The notes: generated by a model from the sequence alone, not told the origin. DNA of 64,000 bases from Microbacteriaceae bacterium PS02343 (GCA_029959365.1 JASCOA010000001.1:164150-228149), one strand, 5' to 3'; counted from the first letter of the stretch, positions 36,447-46,125 are shown. Numbers and translations are program-made.

Positions 36447-38242
36447 CCGAGCTCGTCGCCCCCGTGCCCGTCGTCTCGCCGACGCGCGCCAAGACCTCGC
36501 TGATGCGCCGCCTCGTGCGCAACCCCGTCGGCCTCACCGCGCTGTTCTTCCTCGCCCTCGTCGCCCTCGTCGCGGTCTTCGGACCGCTGCTCGCCCCCGC
36601 CGACCCCAACGCCGCCTCGCTGCAGACGATCCTGCTGGCACCTGGCGAGCAGGGCTACGTGCTCGGCGCCGACAGCGCCGGCCGCGACGTGCTCTCGCGC
36701 CTGCTCTCGGCGACGCAGATCAGCATCGGCGCGGCGCTCGTCGCCGTCGTCGTCGCCCTCGCGCTCGGCGTGACCGGCGGTCTGCTCGCCGGCTACTACG
36801 GCAAGTGGTTCGACAGCGTCTCCTCCTGGCTCACCGGCCTGATCATGGCCCTGCCCGGCATCGTCGTGCTGCTCGCGGCCCGCGCCGTGCTCGGCCCGTC
36901 GGTCTGGCTCTCGATGGCCATCTTCGGCGTGCTCATGTCGCCGGCGTTCTTCCGCCTCGTCTACGCCTCGGTCACCGCCGTGCGGAACGAGCTCTACGTC
37001 GACGCGGCCCGGGTCTCCGGCCTGCGCGACGGCCGTATCATCGCGCGGCACATCCTCTCGGTGGTGCGGGCGCCCGTCATCATCCAGGCGGCCATGATCA
37101 CCGGCATCGCGATCGCGATCCAGTCCGGCCTGGAGTTCCTGGGCCTCGGCGACCTCTCGGTGCCGACCTGGGGCGGCATGCTCAGCGACGGCTTCACCAA
37201 GATCTACAACGCCCCCGTGCTGATGCTCTGGCCGTCGCTCGCGATCGGCCTCACCTGCATCTCGCTGACGCTGCTGGCCAACGCCCTGCGCGACGCCCTC
37301 GAGCGCAGCTCGTCGACGAGGAAGCGCCGCCGGGCCGGCAAGGTCAACGGTGCTCCCGCCGAGCGCGCCGCGGTCGTCGGCCACGCCGACGACGTGCGCG
37401 CCGCCAAGGGCGAGGTGCTGCTCAGCGTGCGCGACCTGCACGTCGGCTACGACCAGCCCGACGGCTCGCTCACGCAGGTGGTGCACGGCATCGACCTCGA
37501 CATCCGCAAGGGCGAGGTGCACGGTCTGATCGGCGAGTCCGGCTCGGGCAAGACCCAGACCGCGTTCTCGGTGCTCGGCCTGCTGCCCTCCGGCGGTCGC
37601 GTCACGAAGGGCACGATCGACTTCGGCGGTCTGCAGCTGGCGGATGCGGGCGAGAACGTCTACCGCAAGGTGCGCGGCAAGCGCATCGCCTACGTGCCGC
37701 AGGAGCCGATGTCGAACCTCGACGGCGCCTTCACGATCGGCTCGCAGCTGGTGGAGCCGATGCGGGTCGTGCTCGGTCTCTCCAAGCAGGCGGCCACCGA
37801 GCGCGCGCTCGCTCTGCTCGCCAGGGTGGGCCTGCCGGACCCGAAGAAGACCTTCGCGTCCTACCCGCACGAGATCTCCGGAGGTCAGGCGCAGCGCGTG
37901 CTCATCGCCGGCGCCGTCTCCTGCGACCCCGAGCTGCTCATCGCCGACGAGCCGACCACGGCCCTGGACGTGACCGTGCAGGCCGAGGTGCTCGACCTGC
38001 TGCGCGACCTGCAGGCCGAGTTCGGCATGGCCATGCTGCTCGTCACCCACAACTTCGGCGTCGTCGCCGACCTCTGCGACCGCGTCTCGGTCATGCAGTC
38101 CGGGCTGATCGTGGAGAGCGGGCCGGTGCGCTCGATCTTCAACCACGCCGAGCACCCGTACACGCAGTCGCTGCTCGACGCGATCCTGGAGGACGGCGAG
38201 CCGAGAGGGGCCCTCGCGCCCCGGAAGGAGGTGTCGGCATGA
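36443..38242 (+). CDS. Fused ABC permease (DppC-like) and ATP-binding protein (DppD-like)
   Basis: 599-residue two-domain protein. Residues 1 to about 290 are a DppC-type permease with an EAA loop (VRNELYVDAARVSGLRDGRIIARHILSVV). After a basic linker (RKRRRAGKVNGAPAERAA), residues about 325-599 form an ATPase with Walker A GESGSGKTQT, signature motif ISGGQAQR, Walker B LLIADEPTTAL and switch His (LLVTHN). Fusions of this order occur in actinobacterial oligopeptide/glycoside transporters. It is coupled to genes on both sides by 4-nt overlaps. Confidence 0.93.
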   Translation: MTELVAPVPVVSPTRAKTSLMRRLVRNPVGLTALFFLALVALVAVFGPLLAPADPNAASLQTILLAPGEQGYVLGADSAGRDVLSRLLSATQISIGAALVAVVVALALGVTGGLLAGYYGKWFDSVSSWLTGLIMALPGIVVLLAARAVLGPSVWLSMAIFGVLMSPAFFRLVYASVTAVRNELYVDAARVSGLRDGRIIARHILSVVRAPVIIQAAMITGIAIAIQSGLEFLGLGDLSVPTWGGMLSDGFTKIYNAPVLMLWPSLAIGLTCISLTLLANALRDALERSSSTRKRRRAGKVNGAPAERAAVVGHADDVRAAKGEVLLSVRDLHVGYDQPDGSLTQVVHGIDLDIRKGEVHGLIGESGSGKTQTAFSVLGLLPSGGRVTKGTIDFGGLQLADAGENVYRKVRGKRIAYVPQEPMSNLDGAFTIGSQLVEPMRVVLGLSKQAATERALALLARVGLPDPKKTFASYPHEISGGQAQRVLIAGAVSCDPELLIADEPTTALDVTVQAEVLDLLRDLQAEFGMAMLLVTHNFGVVADLCDRVSVMQSGLIVESGPVRSIFNHAEHPYTQSLLDAILEDGEPRGALAPRKEVSA

Positions 38243-39111
38243 GCGAGTCGCTCCTCGACATCCGCGACCTCGAGGTCACCTACCCCATCAAGGGCTTCGG
38301 CAAGCAGCCGTTCCGCGCCCTCAAGGGCGTCTCGCTCGACATCAAGCCCGGCGAGACCGTCGGACTGGTCGGCGAGTCCGGCTCCGGCAAGACCACGCTC
38401 GGCCGCGCCGTGCTGGGCCTCGCGCCGGTGACCGGGGGCAGCATCCGCTACCGCGAGCAGGAGATCGGGCACCTGCACCGCCGCCAGCGCCGGGCGCTCT
38501 CGAGCGAGATCCAGGTGGTCTTCCAGGACCCCTACTCGTCGCTGAACCCGTCGCTCACGATCGAGCAGATCCTCAGCGAGCCGCTCACCGCCCGCGGCGT
38601 GGACGGCAAGGCCGCCCGCGCCCGGGTGCGCGAGCTGCTCGGCCAGGTGAACCTGCCGGCCGACACCGCCGACCGCCTGCCGCGCGAGTTCTCGGGCGGT
38701 CAGCGCCAGCGCATCGCCATCGCACGTGCGCTCGCCCTCGACCCGAAGCTCATCGTCTGCGACGAGCCGGTCAGCGCGCTCGACCTGTCGACCCAGGCCC
38801 GCGTGCTCGACCTCTTCATCGAGATCCAGGAGCGCACCGGCGTCGCCTACCTCTTCATCTCGCACGACCTCGCGGTCGTCCGGCACATCAGCCACCGGGT
38901 GGCCGTGATGTACCACGGCGAGATCGTCGAGTACGGCGACGGCGACCAGGTCACCGCCCGGCCGGAGCACCCGTACACGCAGCGCCTCTTCATGGCGGCG
39001 CCCGTGCCGGACCCCGACCGCCAGGAGCAGCGCCGGGCCGACCGGCGCCGCCTCATGGACGAGCAGGCGGCCGCCGACGAGCAGGCCGGCGCCGGGCTCG
39101 GCGCGGCCTGA
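38239..39111 (+). CDS. ABC transporter ATP-binding protein (DppF-like)
   Basis: 290-residue ATPase, the second nucleotide-binding subunit of the transporter. Walker A is GESGSGKTTLGRA, the signature is FSGGQRQRIAIARAL, Walker B is LIVCDEPVSALD and the switch is LFISHDLAVV. The C-terminal oligopeptide-type extension (HPYTQRLFMAAPVPDPDRQ) is present. The last ~25 residues are Ala/Glu/Asp-rich. It overlaps the fusion gene by 4 nt. Confidence 0.94.
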   Translation: MSESLLDIRDLEVTYPIKGFGKQPFRALKGVSLDIKPGETVGLVGESGSGKTTLGRAVLGLAPVTGGSIRYREQEIGHLHRRQRRALSSEIQVVFQDPYSSLNPSLTIEQILSEPLTARGVDGKAARARVRELLGQVNLPADTADRLPREFSGGQRQRIAIARALALDPKLIVCDEPVSALDLSTQARVLDLFIEIQERTGVAYLFISHDLAVVRHISHRVAVMYHGEIVEYGDGDQVTARPEHPYTQRLFMAAPVPDPDRQEQRRADRRRLMDEQAAADEQAGAGLGAA

Positions 39112-39118
39112 GCCGCTC

Positions 39119-39152
39119 CCGGGCGCGGGGTGCCTGCGCACCCTGCGCCCGG
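39119..39152 (+). terminator. Strong GC hairpin between transporter and GH3 genes
   Basis: Arms 39119-39133 and 39138-39152 pair over 15 positions (one G-T) with a CTGC loop, starting 7 nt after the ATPase stop. There is no T-tract. It can act as a terminator or as a partial attenuator/RNA-stability hairpin that lowers glycosidase expression. A perfect palindrome GGTGATCACC (39151-39160) touches its end. Confidence 0.65.
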
Positions 39153-39236
39153 TGATCACCCGTCGCCCTGCGCGGCGACAGCACGACCCGCGACCGGCGA
39201 CGATGCCGGCTCGCGCATCCGTCCCGGGAGGACACC

Positions 39237-41672
39237 ATGAGCACGGCATCCGCACACCTGGTCGAGCTGCTGCAGCGGCTGAGCCTCGAGGAGAAGGTGG
39301 CCCTCGTCTCGGGCGCCGACTTCTGGACCACGACCCCGCTGCCGTCGATCGGCCTGCGGGCGATGACGCTCTCCGACGGGCCCGCCGGCGTGCGCGGCCC
39401 GGTCTGGGACGAGCGCTCGCCCTCGCTCAACCTGCCCTCGGCCACGGCGCTCGCCGCATCCTGGGACCCGGAGCTCGCGCATCGGTACGGCGCCGCCGCC
39501 GCGGCCGAGGCCCGCCGCAAGGACGTCGACGTGGTGCTCGGCCCGACGATCAACCTGCACCGCTCCCCGCTCGGCGGCCGGCACTTCGAGGCCTTCAGCG
39601 AGGACCCGCAGCTGACGGGCGCGCTCGCCGCCGCCTACGTGCGCGGCCTGCAGGAGAACGGCGTGGCCGCCACGCCCAAGCACTACGTGGCCAACGACTC
39701 CGAGACCGACCGCTTCACCGTCGACGTCCACGTCGACGAGCGCGCCCTGCGCGAGCTCTACCTGCTGCCCTTCGAGCACGCGGTGGGCGCCGGCGCCTGG
39801 GCGATCATGTCGGCCTACAACTCGGTCGACGGCGTGACGATGAGCGAGAACGAGCTGCTCGAGCAGCCGTTGAACAGCGAGTGGGGCTTCGACGGCGTCG
39901 TGGTGAGCGACTGGACCGGCGTGCGCTCGCTGGGCTCCGCGCCCGCCGCGCAGGACCTCGCCATGCCCGGCCCCGCGCCGGCCTGGAGCGAGCAGCTGAT
40001 CGCCGCCGTGCGCGACGGCCGGGTGGACGAAGCGGATGTGGACCGCAAGGTGCTGCGCCTGCTGCACCTCGCCGAGCGGGTCGGCGCCCTCGGCGACGAG
40101 GGCCCCCGCCCGATCGACGCGGAGGACGGCATCGCCTTCACCCGCCTCGCCGAGACGGAGGGCACGGTGCTGCTGCGCAACGAGGGCGAGCTGCCCTGGA
40201 GCGCCGGCCCCGCCTCCATCGCCGTCATCGGCCACAACGCGCGCGAGGCGCGCACCCAGGGCGGCGGCAGCGCCACCGTCATCCCCGAGTCGATCGTGAG
40301 CCCGCTCGACGGCATCCGCTCGCGCTTCGCCGACGCGGACGTGAGCTACAGCGTCGGCGCGATCGTGCAGGAGGGCGTGGCCGAGATCCCGCTCGCGCAG
40401 ATCGTGAACCCCGTCACGGGCGAGCCCGGCGTGCGGGTCGCGTTCCTCGACGCGGGCGGCACCGAGATCTTCCACGAGGACCGGCGCGCGACCGCGCTGG
40501 TCTGGTTCGGTGGAGACGTGCCGATCGCGGCGAGCAGCACGATCGTGCTCGAGACGGTCTACACGCCGGAGGCGGATGACGAGGTGCGCCTCGGCTTCGC
40601 GACCTCGCAGCGCGGCCGCATCCTCGTCGACGGCGAGCTGCTGCTCGACCAGCAGCCCGTCATCACCGGCACCGACCTCGGCGCCGCCTTCCTCAACCCG
40701 CCGTCGGCGACGGTCATCGTGCCGACGCGGGCGGGCGTCCCGTTCACCATCCGCGCCGAGTTCTCGCTGCCGGAGGGCGACCACGCCCTGGCCGGTGTCG
40801 CCTCGGTGACCCTCGGCATCGCGCCCGACGACCGCGACCCCGACGGCCTCATCGCGAGCGCGGTCGAGGCCGCCCGCGCGGCCGAGGTCGCCGTCGTCGT
40901 GGTGGGCACCAATTCGCGCGTCGAGTCGGAGGGCTACGACCGCGAGAACCTCGATCTGCCCGGCCGACAGGACGAGCTCGTGCGCGCGGTGGCCGCCGCC
41001 AACCCGCGCACGGTCGTCGTCGTGAACGCCGGTTCCCCCGTGCTCCTGCCCTGGCGTGACGAGGTGGCGGCCATCGTGCTCGGCTACTTCGGTGGACAGG
41101 AGTTCGGCTCGGCCCTCGCCGACGTCTTGTCGGGCGACGCCGAGCCGGGCGGCCGGTTGCCGAGCACGTGGCCGGCCGCCCTCACCGACGTGCCGGTGCT
41201 GGACGTGACGCCCCGCGAGGGCGCGCTGCACTACGCCGAGGGCATACACATCGGCTACCGCGCCTGGCTGCGCGGCGAGGCCGAGCCCGCCTGGCCCTTC
41301 GGCTTCGGCCTGGGCTACACGAGCTGGAGCCTCGAGGCCGCCGGCACCCGCGGCGGCCTGGTCGCCGACGACGCCGTCGTGGCGGTGACCGTGCGCAACG
41401 CCGGCGACCGCGCCGGTAAGCAGGTCGTGCAGGTGTACGCGGAGCGCGGCGACTCGGTCGTCGACCGCCCGGTGCGCTGGCTGGTCGGCTCGACCGTGGT
41501 GCGCGTCGAGGCCGGCGAGACCGTCGAGGCGCACGTGCCCGTGCCCGCACGCGCCCTCAGCCACTGGCTCGGCGGCCGCGACGGCGCCTGGGCGCTCGAG
41601 TCGGGTGCCTTCACGCTGCGCATCGGCACGAGCGTCGCCGACCTGCCGATCTCGACCGAGCTGGAAGCCTGA
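39237..41672 (+). CDS. GH3 beta-glucosidase with PA14 insert
   Basis: 811-residue retaining beta-glycosidase. The GH3 barrel starts near residue 1 and includes ATPKHYVANDSETDR and the nucleophile motif VVSDWTGVRS (Asp about 224). A PA14 domain is inserted at about residues 385-535 in the C-terminal half, then the second catalytic domain and a fibronectin III-like end. Such enzymes release glucose from aryl or terpene glycosides and oligosaccharides. No signal peptide is present, so it acts inside the cell. GGGAGGACACC sets the ATG. Confidence 0.9.
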   Translation: MSTASAHLVELLQRLSLEEKVALVSGADFWTTTPLPSIGLRAMTLSDGPAGVRGPVWDERSPSLNLPSATALAASWDPELAHRYGAAAAAEARRKDVDVVLGPTINLHRSPLGGRHFEAFSEDPQLTGALAAAYVRGLQENGVAATPKHYVANDSETDRFTVDVHVDERALRELYLLPFEHAVGAGAWAIMSAYNSVDGVTMSENELLEQPLNSEWGFDGVVVSDWTGVRSLGSAPAAQDLAMPGPAPAWSEQLIAAVRDGRVDEADVDRKVLRLLHLAERVGALGDEGPRPIDAEDGIAFTRLAETEGTVLLRNEGELPWSAGPASIAVIGHNAREARTQGGGSATVIPESIVSPLDGIRSRFADADVSYSVGAIVQEGVAEIPLAQIVNPVTGEPGVRVAFLDAGGTEIFHEDRRATALVWFGGDVPIAASSTIVLETVYTPEADDEVRLGFATSQRGRILVDGELLLDQQPVITGTDLGAAFLNPPSATVIVPTRAGVPFTIRAEFSLPEGDHALAGVASVTLGIAPDDRDPDGLIASAVEAARAAEVAVVVVGTNSRVESEGYDRENLDLPGRQDELVRAVAAANPRTVVVVNAGSPVLLPWRDEVAAIVLGYFGGQEFGSALADVLSGDAEPGGRLPSTWPAALTDVPVLDVTPREGALHYAEGIHIGYRAWLRGEAEPAWPFGFGLGYTSWSLEAAGTRGGLVADDAVVAVTVRNAGDRAGKQVVQVYAERGDSVVDRPVRWLVGSTVVRVEAGETVEAHVPVPARALSHWLGGRDGAWALESGAFTLRIGTSVADLPISTELEA

Positions 41673-41674
41673 GC

Positions 41675-44473
41675 GTGACCCGCATCGACGGCCTGCGCGC
41701 CGAGCTGCGTAGCGACACCCCGCTGGTGGCCACCGCGACGCCGCGGCTGAGCTGGACCGTGAGCGATGCCGACGGCTGGCTGCAGTCGGCCGTCGAGCTC
41801 TCGGACGGCGGCGAGCCCGTGCGCCTCGGCACCGCCGAGTCGCACCTGGTCGACTGGCCGTTCGCCCCGCTCGAGCCGGGCGAGCGGCGCGAGGTGACCG
41901 TGCGCGCGTTCTCGACCGCAGGAGCGGAGAGCGGATGGAGCGCGCCGCTGGCCGTCGAGGCGGGCTTCCTGCCCGAGGGGGCCTGGGTCGCCGAGCCGAT
42001 CGGCCTCGCCGATCCGGTGCGCCCCGCCCAGCCGGTGCTGCTGCGCACCGCCTTCACGGTGGACCGTCCGCTGCGCCGAGCCCGCCTGTTCTGGACCGCG
42101 CTCGGCGTGGCCGCCCCGACCGTGAACGGCGCGGTCGTCGACGACACCGTGCTCGCGCCCGGCTGGACCAGCTACCGCCAGCGCCTCGTGCACGAGACGG
42201 TCGACGTGACCGCGCTCGTGCGCGACGGCGAGAACGTGCTCGCCGCCGGACTCGCGGGCTGCTGGTACACCGAGCAGTACGGCTTCTTCGTCTTCGCCAA
42301 GCGCATCTACGGCGAGCAGCCGCGCCTGCTCGCGCAGCTCGAGCTGGAGTTCGAGGACGGCTCGACCCGCACCGTCGCCACCGGCCCCGGCTGGCGGGCG
42401 CACGGTGAGGGCCCGACCGTCGACAGCGGCCTCTACGCGGGCGAGCGCTTCGACGCGCGCCGCACGATCGCCGGCTGGGACGAGCCCGGCTTCGACGACT
42501 CCGCATGGTCGCCGGCGGCGGTCGGCCCCGAGACCCCCGGCACCGCGATCCCGGTGCCCGAGGCGCGCATCGCCCCGCCCGTGCGGCGGGTCGACGAGCT
42601 GCCGGTGGTCGAGGTGCTCGAAGCGCCCGACGGCGGCCGCATCCTCGACTTCGGGCAGAACCTGGTCGGCTGGCTGCGCATCCGCGCCACCGGCCCCGCC
42701 GGCACCGAGCTGACCCTGCGCCACGCCGAGGTGCTCGAGCACGGCGACCTCGCGCTGCGCCCGCTGCGCAACGCCGCCTCGACCGACCACGTGGTGCTCG
42801 GCGACGGCCCGCTCGAGTGGGAGCCGACCTTCACCTTCCACGGCTTCCGCTACGCCCGGGTGGACGCCGACGTCGAGATCGAGCTCGAGGCGACCGCCGT
42901 GGTCGTCGCGAGCGATCTCGAGCGCACGGGCTGGTTCGAGAGCTCGCACCCGATGCTCGACCGGTTGCACGAGAACGTCGTCTGGGGCATGCGCGGCAAC
43001 TTCCTCTCGATCCCGACCGACTGCCCGCAGCGCGACGAGCGGCTCGGCTGGACCGGCGACATCCAGGTGTTCGCGCCGACCGCGACCTTCCTCGGCGACA
43101 GCGACGGCTTCCTCGGCTCCTGGCTTCGCGACCTCGCGCTGGAGCAGGGCGAGGACGGCTCGGTGCCGATGGTGATCCCCTCCGCCCTCTCCGGTTTCGC
43201 CGGTGGCGGCTCGGTCGCCGCCTGGGGCGACGCCGCCACGATCGTGCCGTGGACGCTCTACCAGCGCCGCGGCGACCTCGGCGTGCTGCGCGACCAGTAC
43301 CCGAGCATGCGCGCCTGGGCCGATTACGAGCTCGAGCACTCGCAGGGCACCGGGCTCTGGGCGGGCGAGATGCAGCTGGGCGACTGGCTCGACCCGGATG
43401 CGCCGCCGGACAAGCCTGGCGCGGCGAAGGTCGACGGCGACATCGTGGCCAGCGCCTACCTGGCCCGCTCGCTGCGCATCGTCGCCGACGCCGCGGCGCT
43501 GCTCGGCCACGACGCCGAGGCCGACCGTTACGGCGAGCAGGCGGAGTTCGCGCGGGAGACCTTCCTGGCCAGTTACGTGACCGCGAACGGCCGCATGATG
43601 TCGGATGCGCCCACCGCCTACGCGGTCGCGCTCGGCTTCGATCTCGCGCAGGATCCGCAGCTGCGCCAGCGGCTCGCGGACCGCCTCGCCGACATCACCC
43701 GCCGCCGCGGCTACCGCATCGCCACCGGCTTCGTCGGCACGCCGCTCGTCGTCGACGCGCTCATCGAGCACGGCCATCGCGCCGCCGCCGAGCGGCTGCT
43801 GCTGCAGACCGAGAACCCCTCCTGGCTGTACCCGATCACGCAGGGCGCCACCACCGTCTGGGAGCGCTGGGACAGCCTGCTCGAGGACGGCTCGGTCAAC
43901 CCGGGCGAGATGACGAGCTTCAACCACTACGCCCTCGGCGCGGTGGCCGACTCGCTGCACCGGCACGTCGCGGGCCTCGCCCCTGCGGCGCCCGGGTACC
44001 GGCGCATCCGCGTGGCGCCGCGCCCGCTCGAGGCGCTGCAGCGCGCATCCGCTCGTCACCGCACGCCGTACGGTCTCGCGGAGGTGGCCTGGCGGCGAGA
44101 GGGCGACGAGCTCGTCGTCACCGCCCTGGTGCCCGCGAACACGACCGCCGAGGTGCTACTCGAGGGCGCCGAGCCGGTCGAGGTCGGGTCGGGCCGGCAC
44201 GAGTGGCGGGTCGCCGCACCGCGCGCCGAAGCCCCGCGCGGGCCCTACGGCCTGCACTCGTCGACCGCCAGCGTGATCGACGACCCGCGGGCCTACCGCG
44301 CACTGCTCGACACGGTCGCGAAGCACGACCCCGAGAAGGCGGAGGGGGTGCGCCTCGGCACCGTCTGGGCCGAGCGGCGTACCGTGAGCCAGTCGCTGAT
44401 GTTCGTCTCGCCCGACCTGCTCGCCGACGTGGACGCCGCGCTCGGCGCCATCGACTCTGGAGACCCCGCATGA
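41675..44473 (+). CDS. GH78 alpha-L-rhamnosidase
   Basis: 932-residue inverting rhamnosidase. Accessory beta-domains occupy about 1-330. The (alpha/alpha)6 barrel contains the catalytic region IPTDCPQRDERLGWTGDIQ and, further on, ITQGATTVWERWDSLLEDGS. It would remove terminal rhamnose from rutinosides, neohesperidosides or saponins. The GTG start at 41675 lies 2 nt after the GH3 stop, and the gene overlaps the nucleoside-hydrolase-like gene by 4 nt. A roughly 70-residue C-terminal addition follows the usual end. Confidence 0.92.
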   Translation: MTRIDGLRAELRSDTPLVATATPRLSWTVSDADGWLQSAVELSDGGEPVRLGTAESHLVDWPFAPLEPGERREVTVRAFSTAGAESGWSAPLAVEAGFLPEGAWVAEPIGLADPVRPAQPVLLRTAFTVDRPLRRARLFWTALGVAAPTVNGAVVDDTVLAPGWTSYRQRLVHETVDVTALVRDGENVLAAGLAGCWYTEQYGFFVFAKRIYGEQPRLLAQLELEFEDGSTRTVATGPGWRAHGEGPTVDSGLYAGERFDARRTIAGWDEPGFDDSAWSPAAVGPETPGTAIPVPEARIAPPVRRVDELPVVEVLEAPDGGRILDFGQNLVGWLRIRATGPAGTELTLRHAEVLEHGDLALRPLRNAASTDHVVLGDGPLEWEPTFTFHGFRYARVDADVEIELEATAVVVASDLERTGWFESSHPMLDRLHENVVWGMRGNFLSIPTDCPQRDERLGWTGDIQVFAPTATFLGDSDGFLGSWLRDLALEQGEDGSVPMVIPSALSGFAGGGSVAAWGDAATIVPWTLYQRRGDLGVLRDQYPSMRAWADYELEHSQGTGLWAGEMQLGDWLDPDAPPDKPGAAKVDGDIVASAYLARSLRIVADAAALLGHDAEADRYGEQAEFARETFLASYVTANGRMMSDAPTAYAVALGFDLAQDPQLRQRLADRLADITRRRGYRIATGFVGTPLVVDALIEHGHRAAAERLLLQTENPSWLYPITQGATTVWERWDSLLEDGSVNPGEMTSFNHYALGAVADSLHRHVAGLAPAAPGYRRIRVAPRPLEALQRASARHRTPYGLAEVAWRREGDELVVTALVPANTTAEVLLEGAEPVEVGSGRHEWRVAAPRAEAPRGPYGLHSSTASVIDDPRAYRALLDTVAKHDPEKAEGVRLGTVWAERRTVSQSLMFVSPDLLADVDAALGAIDSGDPA

Positions 44474-45417
44474 GCCTCGCCACCGTCAAGCCCCGCATCC
44501 GCGTGATCGTCGACAACGACTTCTCCGGCGACCCCGACGACCTCTACCAGCTCGCCCACCACGTGCTCTCGCCCTCGGTCGAGATCCCCTTCGTGATCGG
44601 CTCGCACCTGCGGGTCGGCGACGGCTTCGACCCCAGCGAGGTGCAGGCCGAGAACGCCGTGCGCATCGCGCGGGGGCTGCTCGATCTGATCGGCTCGTCG
44701 ATCCCGGTCGTGCAGGGCAGCAACGTCGGGCTGACGGATGCGGTCACCCCGATCGACACTCCCGCAGCGCGGGCGATCATCGCCGAGGCGCTGCGCGACG
44801 ACACCGAGCTGCCGCTCGTCGTCGCCGTCGGCGGCGGCCTCACCGAGATCGCCAGCGCCCTGCTGCTCGAGCCCTCGATCGCCGACCGGCTCACCGTCGT
44901 CTGGATCGGCGGCCCGGAGTACCCGGGCAGGCCGAAGCCCCCGGGCATCGACGGCAGCGAGTACAACCTGCGCATCGACATCCCCTCGGCCCAGGCGGTG
45001 TTCGCCTCCTCCGTGGCGCTGCACCAGTTCCCGCGCGACGCCTACCGCCAGGCGCTCGTCTCGCTCGCCGAGCTCGACCTGCGCGTGCGCCCCCACGGCG
45101 AGCTCGGCCACCGGCTGGTCACCGCGATCGACCTGCTGAGCGAGAAGCTCGCGGGCTTCGGCGTCCTCGGCGGCGAGACCTACTGCCTCGGCGACAGCCC
45201 GCTCGTGCTCGCCACGGCGTTGACCACGACCTTCGAGCCGGATGCGGCGTCGAGCGCCTGGGAGCTGCGCCCGGCGCCGTCGATCACCGACGAGGGCGAG
45301 TACGGTCCGGTGCCGGAGGGCGCCCGCGAGATCCGCGTCTACACGCGGCTGGACACCCGGCTCATGTTCGAGGACTTCTTCCTCAAGCTCGAGCGCTGGG
45401 CGGCGTCGCGGCCGTAG
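44470..45417 (+). CDS. Nucleoside hydrolase-like protein
   Basis: 315-residue protein of the inosine-uridine nucleoside N-ribohydrolase superfamily. The N-terminal metal site reads VDNDFSGDPDDLYQL, a version of the DxDxxxDD cluster, and TVVWIGGPEYPG lies mid-chain. Coupled by an ATGA overlap to a rhamnosidase, it may cut an N-glycosidic bond or another linkage in the same substrate; the sugar recognised is not evident. Family members outside nucleosides exist but are poorly known. Confidence 0.8.
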   Translation: MSLATVKPRIRVIVDNDFSGDPDDLYQLAHHVLSPSVEIPFVIGSHLRVGDGFDPSEVQAENAVRIARGLLDLIGSSIPVVQGSNVGLTDAVTPIDTPAARAIIAEALRDDTELPLVVAVGGGLTEIASALLLEPSIADRLTVVWIGGPEYPGRPKPPGIDGSEYNLRIDIPSAQAVFASSVALHQFPRDAYRQALVSLAELDLRVRPHGELGHRLVTAIDLLSEKLAGFGVLGGETYCLGDSPLVLATALTTTFEPDAASSAWELRPAPSITDEGEYGPVPEGAREIRVYTRLDTRLMFEDFFLKLERWAASRP

Positions 45418-45432
45418 CGTCAGACTGGGGGC

Positions 45433-46092
45433 ATGGACCAGCCCGTTCCGATCGACCTGGCGACCTGGCCGCGCCGCCCGCACTTCGAGCACTACCGCAA
45501 GGCGGTGCCGTGCACGTACGCGATGACGGTCGAGATCGACGTCACCGCGTTCGCGGCGGCCATGAAGGCCTCTGCGCGGAAGACGTATCCGGCGCAGATC
45601 TGGGCGATCGCCTCCGCGGTGAACGCCCACGAGGAGTTCCGGATGGCGCTCGCCGAGGACGGGGCGCCCGCGATCTGGCCGGTGGTGCATCCGTCGTTCA
45701 CGGTCTTCGACCGGGAGCGCGAGACCTTCGCCTCGGTATGGGTGCCGTTCGACCCCGACTTCGCGCGCTTCCACGAGGCGGCGCTGCGGGTGATGGCCGA
45801 GCACGGCGGCGCGGCCGAGCTGTTCCCGCAGGGCGCTCCGCCGCGCAACGCCTTCGACGTCTCGAGCCTGCCCTGGGCGTCGTTCACCGGCTTCACACTC
45901 GACGTGCGCGATGCCTGGGATCACCTGGCGCCGATCTTCACCCTCGGGCGCTACGTCGAGCGAGGTGACCGCCTGCTCCTGCCGCTCGCGGTGCAGGTGC
46001 ACCACGCCGCCGCGGACGGCTTCCACGTGGCACGGCTCGTGAACGAGCTCGGCGAGCTGTTCGCGCGGCCGGACTGGGTGGGGGAGGGCTGA
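45433..46092 (+). CDS. Type A chloramphenicol O-acetyltransferase family protein
   Basis: 219-residue acyltransferase, exactly the CatA length. The C-terminal active-site motif is QVHHAAADGFHVARLVNEL, with the catalytic His in HHxxxDGFH, and the N-terminus follows CatA (PHFEHYRKAVPCTYAMTVEIDVT). It could acetylate chloramphenicol, but chromosomal CatA-like proteins are not always resistance genes. CAGACT (45421-45426) lies 6 nt before the ATG (leaderless). Confidence 0.88.
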   Translation: MDQPVPIDLATWPRRPHFEHYRKAVPCTYAMTVEIDVTAFAAAMKASARKTYPAQIWAIASAVNAHEEFRMALAEDGAPAIWPVVHPSFTVFDRERETFASVWVPFDPDFARFHEAALRVMAEHGGAAELFPQGAPPRNAFDVSSLPWASFTGFTLDVRDAWDHLAPIFTLGRYVERGDRLLLPLAVQVHHAAADGFHVARLVNELGELFARPDWVGEG

Positions 46093-46125
46093 GCCCGCCT
46101 CCGCGCTGCTACGACGGGCTACCGC

